64,000 nt of DNA from Diatrype stigma. Its lineage: Eukaryota > Ascomycota > Sordariomycetes > Xylariales > Diatrypaceae. A program made the translations under genes and the position numbers. Under the pieces are notes generated by a model. That model saw only the letters and a list, made by a program, of their open reading frames with translations, ran no database searches and was not told the DNA's origin. Positions 11,084 to 22,718 of the stretch are shown here, in pieces. The stretch is from assembly GCA_022225965.2 (NCBI GenBank), contig JAKJXP020000123.1, forward strand, positions 56,670-120,669, in the 5' to 3' direction. The first letter of the stretch is position 1; every line of letters starts with the position of its first letter.

Positions 11084-12153
11084 CTATGACTGATTCTTCT
11101 TCTTGCTCTTGTAGAGGTAACTAATAGTGGGAAACCCGACAGTTGTTAGTTATCAGCCATGATCTAAAGGGGGGGGAGAGGGGGGCCTGATGGGAACCCC
11201 CCTCCCACTTCTCTTCCAAGAAGTACCCGAAAGTCAGGAAAAATCAAGCAAACAAACAAACTTACCCTCCAAGAAAGCTCTCCACAATACCGACGACGCC
11301 GACGACGCCCAGGCCCAGACCGACGCTCTTCCAGTCGAGGCGGCCGCGCTCGTAGAGGCCGACGCCCTTGTAGCCGAGATAGGAGCCGAAGCCGACGACG
11401 GCGGCGATGTTGGCGACGGCGAGGGCGCTCGTGGTGCCGTCGGACAGGCCGGCGAACCACTGGGTCAGGGCGTTGTCGGCCTGGCGGGCCTTGGCCTTGG
11501 CGCGGCTGGCCTTCTTCTTGGCGGCGAGGTCGGCCTCGGCGCGGGCGCGGGCAGCGGCGGCGTCCTCGAGCTCCTCGCGCTCCTCGCGCGCCGCCTGCGT
11601 GTCCGTCTGCACGTCCTGCTCGTTGTAGTCCGACGGCACCGTGCGCACCGAGGGGCTGTCGACGTCGACTAGCGAGGAGGTGCTGGCTGTCGACTCGTCC
11701 GAGACGATCTGCGGGGGTTGAGGGGCCGCTTTCTGTGGGTTGGGTGCGGTGTTAGTAGTGCCCCGGACTTGTGATGCAGAGCAGGCAGACAGGCAGGCAG
11801 ATAGGTAGCTTGTTGGAGCTGGAAGTAAAATGTATGCGGGTGCGTGTGGGTGGATAGGTGGATGAGTGGATGGTTGGTTGTACATGTTAATGTTGAGGAA
11901 TACGGTGATGGATACATACCTCCTCGTAGGTCTGCTTCGGCCCAGATGCTGCAACGTCTGCGTACGACACTGTAGAGGGAGAACTTCTGTTAGCCAACTC
12001 CCAACTCCTACCTCTACATATGTAGGTCTTGGATCATCATGCAATGTACAGTGTAGGTACACAGCTGATGGCGAAGTAGAAGCAGCGAAGATTGCTTCTA
12101 ATGCTGCTTCGAAACCAGTGACAAGCAGCCGCTATGGGATAGATTTACTTACT
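11084..12153 (-). CDS. OM14-like mitochondrial outer membrane protein; start codon split by an intron
   Basis: Fungal OM14-type protein. Yeast OM14 is an abundant outer-membrane protein that helps cytosolic ribosomes dock. Exons: 12153 (only the A of ATG), 11969-11920, 11732-11266 and 11120-11084, giving 184 residues. The N-terminus SYADVAASGPKQTYEE is the hallmark of the filamentous-fungal family and starts right after a CTACAG acceptor with TG, so the A must come from the upstream exon, where AACA|GTAAGT fits. Next come SLVDVDSP, an Ala/Glu/Lys-rich helix, and two hydrophobic segments (about 123-147 and 155-172). The last exon supplies the basic tail YLYKSKKKNQS, reached through GG|GTAAGT...TTAG|T. 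Family fairly confident; the one-base first coding exon is inference from frame. Confidence 0.8.
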
Positions 12154-13419
12154 GTTGAATATGGGTATCGAGGGTGTGTGTGTATGTTTCTGTGATCGAG
12201 ATTTGGTGGGGATTAAATCGGAAGTATGTGTGTATGCGGCGTGTGCGTATTTCGTATGTATGGGTGTGGATGGGATCGTGTGGATGGGGTTCTCAAAGGA
12301 TGGATCACCAAAGAGGAAGAATGAGGCGAGTCGGATTGGAGGGGCCGGTCACACAAATGTTGATTGTTGATGCTATATCAAATCTGTATGGTCAAGTCGA
12401 GGTGAGGTGAGGACTGCAAAGGGTATGAAAACATGTGATGTGAGATGATGTGATGTTTTTTTCTCTACGCAATCAATCGAATGTGAGTAACGGAATAGCG
12501 GCGGGTATCAGGGTATGTGGTATGTGGTATGTATGTACTACCTGGGCTACTACTCAGAAAAGCTCCTTCATTCGCTCGCAGATTGTGAGCTTTCCTTCCG
12601 TTCCTTGCTTTACCCGGACACCTTGTTTTTCTATTATATCTGCCCACCTGTACCTGCTGCCCGCCTGCTGCCCGATTGCTGCCGCCTATGACGTCTTCAT
12701 TTTTGCATCTCTGTGCATACATATAGCGAGTTGATGCCGTGGGGCAGGAACATGACGTTATCGGGTGGGGTGTTTGATCGATCTGACAGTTCTGATGATG
12801 GATCAAGCCCCTGTATGTATGTTGTGCATTGTTTGTATGTATATTCTGCTAGCTCCAGGCTGGTAGGACACCTACTAAAACCTTCCTGACCTTACCTAGG
12901 TACCTAGGTATGGTAAATATTTACAAAGTAGACTACAAAGAGTATACTATTGCAACTATGAGGATATAATGCACAAGAATAGCTTCCTGCTATTAATCAT
13001 ATGCAAAAATTATTCTACGTACACTTGTACGGTACTTAAGACAAGCCTGGGAGCTATGTCATCCTCGACCGAAAATCCAATGGCCTGAGCTATCTGTCCA
13101 TGGTATATACTCCACCGGCAGCATACTCGAAAGTGGATGGTGTCTATTATGGCTCGTTGGTGTCGTTGAGGCTATATATGTAGGTAGTATAGTATACAAC
13201 TTATGAATACACATAGGTGAGGGGCCTCCGGGGACATCCCGTGCTAGACAGCAGGCATGCATCTACCCGGTTCGTGGGAGGGTTGCCTCGATGCATCGAA
13301 ACCGGTATCAACCTATGGCCACTATATCATCGTCTAAGATTTCGTCTTCTACTGGCACGCTTCATCCCGGGGAAGCCGTATCCTCGACTTTCATCGGCAA
13401 CTCGCTACCGGTTCGATTC
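12154..13419. other. intergenic, no gene seen
   Basis: Upstream of the OM14-like gene and downstream of MIA40. It contains TG-rich simple sequence at about 12170-12260 and the palindromic CCTAGG pair at 12895-12908 (TACCTAGGTACCTAGGTA). No supported gene. Confidence 0.6.
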
Positions 13420-14478
13420 TTAAGGTCTGCTAGGTCTGCTATTCGCAGGTGCACTAGCCTTCTCAGCCACGGCAGGTTTTGTCGTGTCTGCCGCCGCCGC
13501 CGCTGTCCGTGTCGTTGCTGCTTCCGGTGCGCCCTCGCCCTCGGTAGGAGCCTGGGCCTGGGCCTCGGCCTCGGCGTCCTCGTCGTCCCTCAGCTCATCG
13601 CCGTAGACCTCGGGGTGTTCGCGGAAACAATCCTGCATATGCCTAGTTGTTTTTACCACGTCAGCTCTTTCACTCATCTCACTATTCCACCCCCTCCCTC
13701 CACACCATTGGTCTTGCCTGCGAATCAAGATCTTGATTGCCAGGGGACGGACGGAAAGCACTTACTGGAACTTGTCGATGCAGTCCATACCCTTAGGCTC
13801 CTCCTTCGAGTACACGAAGCAGCTGAACGCAGCCTTGAACTCCTCGCCGCAGGGACCGTGGGCCATGCCTCCCAGACACGGGCAATCCCAGTTGATCTCG
13901 CCCGTCTCGGGGTTGAAGGCGCCCTGCTGGCCAGCCTCCTCTTCCAGTGCCTCCGGGCTGCCTTCCCCTGGTGCTGCTGCTTCTGATGGTTCTTGAGCAC
14001 CTGTAGTGACATCTTGCGCCGGGGCCTTGGGGGACGTCGTGTCGGTTTCCCGCAGCGTCGGGTCGGGCGTTGTGAGGGATACGGCCTTCTGTAGTCGTGC
14101 CTCGGCCTCTCGCCGCTTCTGCGCGACTACGGCTTCCACGGTAGGGAGGTCGTCATCGGAGAATTGGGTTGGGGGTTCTATCGTCATGGCTGGTTTGCGC
14201 AGATTTGTCGTGTTAGCTTACTGGCATGTGATATAAGACAGAGAGACACAAGACGACATACACTCTGGCTCCTCCGCGAATGCATTGGAAGCGTTGTAGT
14301 AGTATACAGCACCGATGGCGAGACCCCAGCGCAGTGCCGAGCTCTTCCAACTCCGGGGCCTGTTGGCCGGAGTCGTCGAGGCGAACCGTCGTCCGCTGGA
14401 TTTTGCTGCGGTGGCGGAGGCGCTCTGCCGGATGGAATTGGCGATGCGCGGTGACGACCGCAGCGCCGACCGATACAT
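13420..14478 (-). CDS. MIA40: MIA40, mitochondrial intermembrane-space import oxidoreductase
   Basis: Introduces disulfides into small Cys proteins as they enter the mitochondrial intermembrane space, working with Erv1. Exons: 14478-14262, 14189-13766 and 13642-13420 (287 residues). The N-terminus ([18 protein letters not shown]) is a basic presequence, followed by a membrane anchor ([12 protein letters not shown]) and a long acidic linker. The redox CPC is at 175-177. A twin Cx9C helical hairpin has Cys186/196 and Cys209/219 (GPCGEEF..., CIDKFQHMQDC); the second Cx9C is split by an intron. The C-terminal tail is Ala/Thr-rich and variable. An in-frame ATG at 14541 is possible, but 14478 gives the cleaner presequence. 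The OM14-like gene lies just downstream in the same orientation, so two mitochondrial biogenesis genes are neighbours. Confidence 0.95.
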
Positions 14479-15114
14479 TATGGCTCTAGGACTGTGTATT
14501 AATGAGTGACGATGTCTGGGGAGGACAGCGAATTGGGTCAAACACGGTTACGCCGGCATGAAAAGGGAGGAGATGTTGGTTTGTAAGCGAGCGAAATCCG
14601 AAAATCGTCACTTTCCATCCGATACCAAAACCAAAAAATTAGACGACCAGCTGAGGTACTTACGGTGCTGTACATTACCACTAATACTGACCTGTAACTG
14701 CTGTACTGCGAAGTACTGCAGTCTGCAAGCGGTGCCCACTGTCCACCCTACGACATACCTAGCTGGAGGACCCTAATTGGTTGGCGTCATAGTGAGAAGC
14801 TTAGACCACAGCTAGTTTCACGTCGATATCCGATACCCGATCCCGATAAGTCCTTATCCCTTGTATGTATGTATGTAGATGGTAGATAGGGGATGTACAA
14901 GGACGGAGCCTGTCAGGGTGCTTCAGGGCTCAGGGTCAGGTCTTCCATCTCATCATCGATCTGAGATACTTTGGACTTGCGCAAGTGTGTAGGTATATAT
15001 CTTGCAATGAAGTAGTAAACTTTCATTGCCGTTAGACTGGATTTCTGTATTAAGCTCTAGGTACGGGTTCAATATGCATGCAAGAAATCCCTTGGAAACG
15101 AGAGTACAGGAATA
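14479..15114. other. intergenic, divergent promoter region
   Basis: About 640 bp between the divergent MIA40 and NIF3-like genes, so it presumably carries both promoters. A short (TGTA) repeat lies near 14860. No gene seen. Confidence 0.55.
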
Positions 15115-16050
15115 ATGCTATCACTATCACCTATGAACAGTCCAGCAACCCCTATTCCAGGCCATGCCATGTCACCGGCTTACACAGCACCACCCCCACC
15201 CCCGTCCTTAACTCAGATCTCCCGTCTTATCCAGTCTAAGTTCCCAGAAAGAAAAGGGGATGTTCCGTTCTGGTATCATGCGCCTCGCTCACCCTCGTTC
15301 AACCCGCATGCCGTGGCAGTCTCACGCATAGTTCTTAGTATAACGCCCACCCCTGGCTTTTACTCGGCTGTATCCGCGGCGCAGACACCGCCACCCTTGG
15401 CATTCTTACATCGACCATGGGGTCTAGATCGCAGACGCGTGCCTCGCGGTGCTACGGTCCTATCCTGCCACAAGGGGTTTGACGAGGTGTTGACCGTAGG
15501 CAACAACGTCGCTCTCGCCTCGCGGCTAGGCATGGACGTCACACGCGGCGCCGTTATCCAGGGGTATAAGGGAGATGCCGAGCGGACCATCGGAATTGTA
15601 GGGCCCATCGGAGCTACCAGCGGCGCGGCTCTGCGGAACCAGATTGAAGCCGAATTCGGCTCATTGGCCGAGGGCACCAGCTGTTTTGGCTTCGACGAAG
15701 ACGTCGCTTGTCCAGTCAGGGCCGACATCAACACGATAGCTATCATGAACGCATTTCAGCCTGCCGAGGTGGAGAGGGTAGCAACCAAAGCTCTGGAGCT
15801 GGATCTCGTCACCCCTTCTGCTGCCGGACGCGGACGGATCTTGTACCTGACAGGTGCTGTACGGGAGCTCGGGCTCACAGCAGCCCTGGACAAAGGTATG
15901 GCGGTCGTCTGTGTAGGACACCGTACCTGTGAAGAATGGGGTATCCGGCATCTGGCAAGGACGCTGAGGGAAGCATGGCCATCTATCGAGGTGGATACGA
16001 TATTGGAGGATGAGAACACGAACAATGATTCGGAAGGAGGTATGAAGTAG
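15115..16050 (+). CDS. NIF3-like (YbgI/YqfO family) dinuclear metal-centre protein
   Basis: Single-exon, 311 residues. Family signatures include LDRRRVPRGATVLSCHKGFD, LTVGNNVALASRLG and, near the C-terminus, VVCVGHRTCEEWGIRHLA. NIF3-family proteins form toroidal oligomers with a two-metal site. His residues in the SCHKGFDE and VGHRTCEEWG segments are the likely ligands. The biochemical role in fungi is unclear, although yeast Nif3 was found as a partner of Ngg1. The Pro-rich residues 1-30 are probably not part of the fold. A later start is possible at the second ATG (MNSPATP, residue 7) or at MSPAYTAPP (residue 19). Confidence 0.85.
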   Translation: MLSLSPMNSPATPIPGHAMSPAYTAPPPPPSLTQISRLIQSKFPERKGDVPFWYHAPRSPSFNPHAVAVSRIVLSITPTPGFYSAVSAAQTPPPLAFLHRPWGLDRRRVPRGATVLSCHKGFDEVLTVGNNVALASRLGMDVTRGAVIQGYKGDAERTIGIVGPIGATSGAALRNQIEAEFGSLAEGTSCFGFDEDVACPVRADINTIAIMNAFQPAEVERVATKALELDLVTPSAAGRGRILYLTGAVRELGLTAALDKGMAVVCVGHRTCEEWGIRHLARTLREAWPSIEVDTILEDENTNNDSEGGMK

Positions 16051-16629
16051 GCACAATCACTTGCTTCGGCTCTTGCATTCCCTTGTATGAGATCACGAGT
16101 TTCTATCGGGTAGTTCTACTTCATCACTCATCACTAAATGGCCTAGGTATTCGTCTGATGAAAGTAGTATATTGTCAGCTCCAATGTGCAGAAAATACGC
16201 AGTTACCACAAGACCGAGTCATCTCCGGGGATATTAACATATAACTTACGGCATAACGATTACATAGTACGGAGCCGAAATGTGCTACGGGACTAGTTTG
16301 ACCTACGATCACCTAAGTTGCGGCCCCGCTTTTGAACTCTACTTCGACTTTGAATGTCAGAAAGTAACTCAACCCTTTAGCACTTGAGCATCACGATATC
16401 GTGAGAACTACCGTAAAGTATAAATACCATAGGTCAATTTCTCCGTGTGGAGAGGCTGAGAACTAATCCTTTTTTTCATGGCAAGATTGTCTACGTACTC
16501 ATAGAATACCAAACTCTCTTGTTGACCCTCTGGCAACAGTCCTGAGAATCCAATCAGCTCAGTCGTCTCCAACTGCCTCAAATACATCTTCTCACCTACC
16601 CCCCATAAATAATTCAAAGTACCAAAACC
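16051..16629. other. intergenic, no gene seen
   Basis: Spacer between the NIF3-like and thiamine pyrophosphokinase genes, both on the plus strand. CCTAGG palindrome at 16142-16147. Nothing else recognised. Confidence 0.55.
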
Positions 16630-17871
16630 ATGAGCAGTGCGGAGCCACCAATAACAGAGTGGGATCCTACACCCATCCTCGACGAGCGCTTGCTTCGGGG
16701 AAAGCCGTACCGGTTCTCGCTGGTCATCCTCAACCAGCCGATCCACAACGTCCCCCTATTCCTCGACTTATGGAGACGAGGTGAGTGAAGTCAAGTGGTC
16801 CATGCAGACCATACACATACATATACTCATCTACTACCCACCCCTATTCATCTACATGATCACTCTCGCCCGTCTTGATTTTGATCGAGCTTCACTCTGC
16901 TCCAGCCCTTGCCTTGCTACATTTCATGGACGCTAACCTACCTCACAGCCACGGTCCGTATCGCTGCCGACGGCGGCGCAAACCGTGTGTACGCCATCAG
17001 GGACCACCTACCTCCGCCACCACCAGGAGTAGCACAGGGCTTCCCGAGGCTAGATTTCATCGTTGGGGACCTAGACTCCCTGCAGGATGAGACGAAAGCG
17101 TGGTTTCTGTCACAGTGGTCAGACTCGAACAAAACTACAGAGTCTGGCGCGGATGCAGATGCAAATGCAGATGCAGATGCATGTCCGGGCCAGATCATAT
17201 ATATCGACGACCAGGACAGCGCGGACTTTGCCAAGGCCGTGAAACATGCGCGGGAGCTGGCTCGTCGGCGGCGGCGCTCTCGTCACGCTAGCCGGCGAGA
17301 ACAACGGCTAGAGGCTGAGAAGGAGGAGGGAGAGGAGGAGAATGGGGATGACATCATATGCTACAGCGGGCTCGGCGGACGAGTCGACCAAGCTATGAGC
17401 CAGCTGCATCACCTGTATCTGTTCCAGCAGCGGCGGCAGCGGCGACAGTCGAGTGCATCATCTCCCGAGGGCGGTGGCGGCGGTGGGGGCGAGAACGAGG
17501 GCGAAGAAAAAGATGACGACAACAACAACGGATACGCCAGCGGGCGCATGTACCTGACCAACGGCGAGAGCCTGACCTTCGTGCTCCTCGCAGGCCAGCA
17601 CCACATCCGGATCCGCAGCATCAGCCGCCAACACAACCCCAATCCCAACAACAGCAAGCCCCTAGCCTTCGGCAAGCACGTAGGCATCATCCCTCTGGCG
17701 GGGCCGAGCGAGCTGACGACGCGGGGCCTGCAGTGGGACGTGTCGCGGTGGCGGACGGCGTTCGGGGAGCGGCTGAGCACGAGCAACCACACGACGGCCG
17801 GGGCGGACGTCGTCGAGGTCGAGACCAGCCGGGATGTGCTCTTCACCATCGATGTGCCTGTTTCTGATTGA
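16630..17871 (+). CDS. THI80: thiamine pyrophosphokinase
   Basis: Transfers pyrophosphate from ATP to thiamine to make the cofactor thiamine diphosphate. Exons: 16630-16780 and 16949-17871 (357 residues). Exon 1 holds YRFSLVILNQPI and exon 2 starts in the catalytic domain. Motifs: ADGGANRVY, FIVGDLDSL, DQDSADFAKAV and GLGGRVDQAMSQLHHLY. The C-terminal beta-sandwich domain has YLTNGESLTFVL and a Gly-rich GIIPLAGPSELTTRGLQWD. It is longer than usual because of low-complexity inserts: an Arg/Glu-rich stretch between the aspartate motif and GGRVDQ, and a Gly/Glu/Asp-rich stretch before YLTNGES. A short Asp-Ala repeat (GATGCA-type DNA) lies before the DQDS motif. Confidence 0.93.
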
Positions 17872-19001
17872 CCAACCGCTTGACTGACTGAGTAGGTAAT
17901 AGCTAGGAATCATCATTCATAGGTTGGATCGACGGTGGAAAGAGGTGGACAGATAGATGGTGTTCGAACTATGAATAAACTACTCAAGTTAGCCAGCCTG
18001 TATATATCAGAGCGCCCTATATATTCATCCACATCCACATAGCTCTGGATATAGGTAGCCTGTACGAAGAACGATAGAGCAGTATGGATCTACAATTAAG
18101 CGGTCTCGAAGAATTGAACATCAATGCCAGCTAGCTACTTACTTACCTAGCATCATGTATCTTACACATCCCACCTCGCCATACACCTTCCCAGAAGCCC
18201 TGGTTCTGCGTCCGATCAAAGCGGAAAGGTCCAGAGACAGATTATAACGAGCAATCTGGTTGCCCGCCTGCCTACCTGCCCCCATATGTAGTAGTAGGTC
18301 TGATAGCTGGTATAGGTCGGCAGGCAGACTTGTATGCGAATATATACTCCAAGCTTCACGCACCAGACTTTCTGTAAATGACCGCAGAAACACATGAACT
18401 AGGTCGGTCACAAACAACAGCTGGGAGGACCGGAGATCCAATCAAACAGGGAAGCAGATAATTGTAGGTAGGTAGGTAAATATGGGTGAGTTGGTGTTGG
18501 TAGGTGGGTAGGTAAGTATGCGAGTAAGTGCCTAAGTCATGTAGGATATATCATCATCAATCGTGACATGGGATTTTAATACGACAAGAACCAGAGCAAG
18601 CCGGTCCATACCATTGGATCCATCAATCCATCCATCCGTCCGTCCGTCCATTCATCCAGCCGTCCCCCATCCACCCACCCGACCAGATCAGACCGGGTCT
18701 GGACGCAGAGACGCGCCCTCTTTTTTCTTTACAACTCCCTTCCTCTCAGATGAGAAGCGAATCCGTGGCGCCCCCTTTCCCGGTCCAACCAACCCCTTGG
18801 CTCCCCCATTTTGTGTTGTACAGGTCTGTACGTATATAGGTTTTCTGTCTGCTCCTTATTTCTTTTACCCTCGCCAATTTTGTCCCCTCTCACAATCGTC
18901 TTCTCTTACACATGCGTCAGGTAGGTTTAGGTAGTAATGGAAGAATAATAAATCAAAATAAAACCATAGGCAGATCCACTGCCTCCCCCTTTTCCCAAAA
19001 T
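17872..19001. other. intergenic, no gene seen
   Basis: Convergent spacer between thiamine pyrophosphokinase and CDS1. It has TAGG/GGTA simple sequence at about 18462-18525 and a CCATCCGTC-type repeat near 18620-18660. Open frames here are repeat-driven. Confidence 0.55.
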
Positions 19002-20736
19002 CTACCGACGTGGCAGAGCTTGATCGAAGCATGATGATACCTGGTGTGACACAGTTAGTTGGCTGCTACTTTCCTTTTCCGAAGGAGAAACACAATGAGA
19101 AAGAAAACTCACCTCAGGACCCCACGTCCCTTGGTTCTCAAGGAAGCGGACCATGCCGCGGACGAGCTCGACCTGCTCGTCGGGCGTGAGCCCGCGGATG
19201 GCGAGGCTCAGGACGTCGCCGAGGCCGGCCTTGTGGGAGGCGATGAAGTTGTGGTAGTACATGAAGGCGAAGCAGCCCATGATGAACTGGCAGTCCATGC
19301 GGTCGGTCATGCCGCCGTGGCCCGGGATGGAGTCGCCGAAGTCCTTGATCTTGAAGGTGCGCTTGAGCCCGGACGCGAAGAAGCCGCCGAAGGGCGCAAT
19401 CAGCGACGCGAACGACGCCAGGATCATGGAGTGGAACTGCATCGGCTCGGTTGTGAAACGGAAGTCCTGCAGGGGGACTAAGCCGCCGCTCAGGGTGGCT
19501 AGGGGTATCGTGTACGTGTGCGGCTTGAAGACCGGGTTCGGGTCGCACTCGAGCCCCGTGAAGATGTTGGCGCCCAAGTCGTTGACGGGGCAGATGAAGT
19601 ACTTGTACCGCATCAGTATGTTGGTCATCAGGAAGGCCCAGGCGACGGTGCAGAACCAGGCGCCAACGAAGCCCTCAACGGTCTTCTTGGGCGACAGCTT
19701 GATGAGCTGGGTGCGGCCGAAGGTGATGCCGCAGATGTAGGCGAAGATGTCGTTGGTGATGACGAACGAGGCGGGCAGGAAGAACCAGATCATGCCCTCG
19801 AGCACGTTGTTCATGGTGAAGTGGGCCTGGACGACGATCAGGTAAAGGGCCATATGGGTCCAGGCGAAGTTGGTGAACTGGAACTTGAGGTGGCCGGCGC
19901 GCAGGTTGGCGACGAAGAAGACGAAGCCGGTGACGTACAGCACGAAGCTGATGAAGCGGTGGTGGGTGGCCAGCGGCAGCAGCACGCGGTCGACCAGCAC
20001 GATGTGCTTGAAGTAGTAGATGACGCTCTCGCCGTACAGGAAGTACATGGTGGTGACCAGCCAGTACCAGTTCAGGCTCTTGATGGCCTTGAGGTCGCGG
20101 GCCTTGCTGGGCACACTGGCGATAGCGATGACCTCCTTGAAGCAGACGACCTGGACGGCGGTGATGCAGGCGATGATGTAGATGTGGCCGGAGAAGAGGG
20201 CGCCGAAGAAGCAGCCGATCATGACGAAGGTCCAGAACGTGCGGACCAGGAAGTTGGCCTTCTTCTTTTCGTAGTCGGACTGTGGCGGTTCGGGGGCTTT
20301 CTGCGCGTAGAGGATTTCATGTTAGCATCTCGTTCTTGAGGGTTTGTGGTTCTCGATCTTTCGAAGACAGGCGCATGACAAGCGCATGGAGGTTCAGGTT
20401 CAGACTTAATCGATATATTCTTTCGACGATCCATCCAGCCTTCTTCCAACCATCCATACACCTGTCTGCCTGTCCTTTCGACCACCATCGCCTCTCCCCT
20501 CTTGCCTCTGCCCTGCTCTCTCAATGTCCTCACTCTTGCTCCACCCGCTCCGGCCGAAAGCAGATGCGTATACGTACTTCTTGGATGTTGTCTAATTGCG
20601 ACGAACCCCTCGACTTGAGAGGCGATCCCGACCCATCTTCGCTAACCTCGCTCATGCTGGATCTTCTTGCGTCTAATGTCCTGTGTCCGTTGGCAGCTCG
20701 GCCGGGGAACTGGACGCCACGACGTGGTTTGGTCAT
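19002..20736 (-). CDS. CDS1: phosphatidate cytidylyltransferase (CDP-diacylglycerol synthase)
   Basis: Converts phosphatidic acid and CTP to CDP-diacylglycerol, the precursor of phosphatidylinositol, phosphatidylserine and cardiolipin, in the ER membrane. Exons: 20736-20578, 20300-19113 and 19040-19002 (461 residues, normal for the fungal enzyme). The signature LKRTFKIKDFGDSIPGHGG plus MTDRMD is complete, and SPKKTVEGFVG is present. About eight hydrophobic segments follow a hydrophilic N-terminal tail (exon 1). The 72-bp last intron (19041-19112; donor GTGAGT, branch CTAAC, acceptor CAG) is in frame and stop-free, so splicing removes 24 residues just before the C-terminal VSSCFDQALPRR. Confidence 0.95.
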
Positions 20737-22718
20737 GGTGTAGGTCTGACTGACGGACTGCCTGTCTGACTGTCTAACTGTCTAACTGTCTGCCTGTCGC
20801 TGGGAACGGTCGGTTTGCGGGTGAGATGTGGACCAAGACTGCTCGTTTGCTTGCTCGCTTGCTGGCTTGCTCGCCTGCCTACTTCGTACTCGCTGTGTCT
20901 TTGTTCTCTCAGTCGGTTCCTCGTCGGTTCAGTTCAGCTTCGACTCTCTGGCTTTTGCGACTGATGACAGGGTTTGCGTCACAGCACCAGACTACTGCGC
21001 ATAATAAGCCAATAAGTAGGTACTTAGGTAGGTGGTAGATTAGGTAGTAGGGGCTGATATGTACACCTTGTCAGAATTGTGTGGTGCAGGTGGTGTTGAG
21101 GGGACCCAGCAGCCCCAGCCCCAGGTGCAGTTGCAGGTGCAGGTGCAGGGCGCAGGTGGCAGGGACCAGACCCTAATTAGCTGCCTGGCGCCCTGGTTAG
21201 CAGCAGCCTGGTGTGCCTGGTTAGCAGCGTGGCTGCGTCCTTAGCTGGTTGTCAGCAGTGTCGGGTAGTGGGCAACCCTTACTTACCAGGTACCTATGTA
21301 CAAACCTGCCTACACACCCAACGGACCCGATTCGGGATGCTTTATAACCCGTCGCTCCGGTTCTTTCTTCCACTCCTTTTACCTTCACATAGCTACTTAA
21401 TAGTTGTTTGGGTACTGCACAGGATAATCCTTTTGCTCCATCGGCATGTGTATGTGATCGGGTTGCTCTATTAGCACTCAGCTCTGAAGTGGAAGGTCAA
21501 TACCTCGTCAACTGAGGCCATATACAAATACTAATATACAAATACTAATATCTACATACATACCTACATACACCCACATGCCCTAATACATCGTGAATGT
21601 CTCCGTTGGTATGCGGGCTTCTTTCTTCCCCGGTATGATGTCGTTTATGCGGAACTCTGAACAGGAAAATATCGCTAGCTAAGTCAAAACCAGCACCCCA
21701 CTTTGCCAAGCTCCAGGTTTCATTTGTGTGGTCAAGCGAGTGATGTCAATGTCAACTCGCGATGTCACATCGAACCTAAGCTTCAGCGCTGTGGTGGGCA
21801 GGTGGGGTTCTTGTTCGTGTGTTGCTTTTTTTTCTATCTCCCCCCTTTCCTTTCCTCTCTTTTTACTACAAGCAGTCGTATCGCCATGCTGTCACGAGGC
21901 ATGACGCTTCTCATCGAGACAAACCGGCTGGCGCTGATACAACATTTCCAATCTCGGGTCCAGTCTCACGCAGTCGTGTGCGTAGATGGCCTACATAGCC
22001 ATGCATATTGTAGGCTGTAGGCAATACGCTATACATGTATTGTACCTACATGAACCTCCCGTAGTCCCGCGAGAGCGACGTCAGTATCTGTGGCTTAGCA
22101 TCACCTCTACATCCCGTCGTAACAGACTAACAGTACCCATGCATACACCTATTTCATACATACAAGCCTTACCACCCTGCCTGCCTGCTGCCTTAGCTGC
22201 TCACTGCTTTCAATGTTCGCCCGCCAATGACCTCAGCTCAAGTTCAAGTTGCAATAGATTCCAATAGGTTGGATGTTTCGTTTCATCCTCCCGGGCTCCG
22301 ACAAAGCCGATGACCTAGCTACCCCTCCTCGAGGTCTCGAGGTCCCTCCTGTGAATTTTAAGCCCATGTTGACATGTGATAATGGTAACTAAAAAGAAAA
22401 CGGACGAGAAATGGTTGGGATGAATTACATAGTCTTGGGATCCTCGGAGTATCCACCTAATCCACTTCGTCCCCAATTGGCTTTCTGCTATTACATGTCC
22501 ATGGAAATATGATACCTACACAATTAGCACCTACATATGCAGGTGGGTGGTCTACGAAATACGTAGTTGAGATGCATACTTCAGGTCGTAGCGGATTCTC
22601 TAGCTGGACAGTCCACGAGACGGAGATATAGTTGAGGTAGAAGAGATAGAGCTCCAGAGGTCTGGAACCAACCTAGAACATCACTTCAACATCACTTCAG
22701 TTCAGAATCATTGATTTA
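20737..22718. other. long intergenic, no gene seen
   Basis: About 2 kb without a supported gene. It includes CDS1 upstream DNA with CTGTCTGACTGT-type repeats (20750-20800), a CAGGTGCAG repeat near 21120-21150 and many TACATA-type short repeats. Open frames up to about 105 codons are not recognisable. Confidence 0.55.

Noticed and set aside
19518..20339. 273-codon frame antisense to CDS1
   Set aside because: Shadow of the CDS1 coding exon; Asp/Glu/Val/Gly-biased with no recognisable fold.
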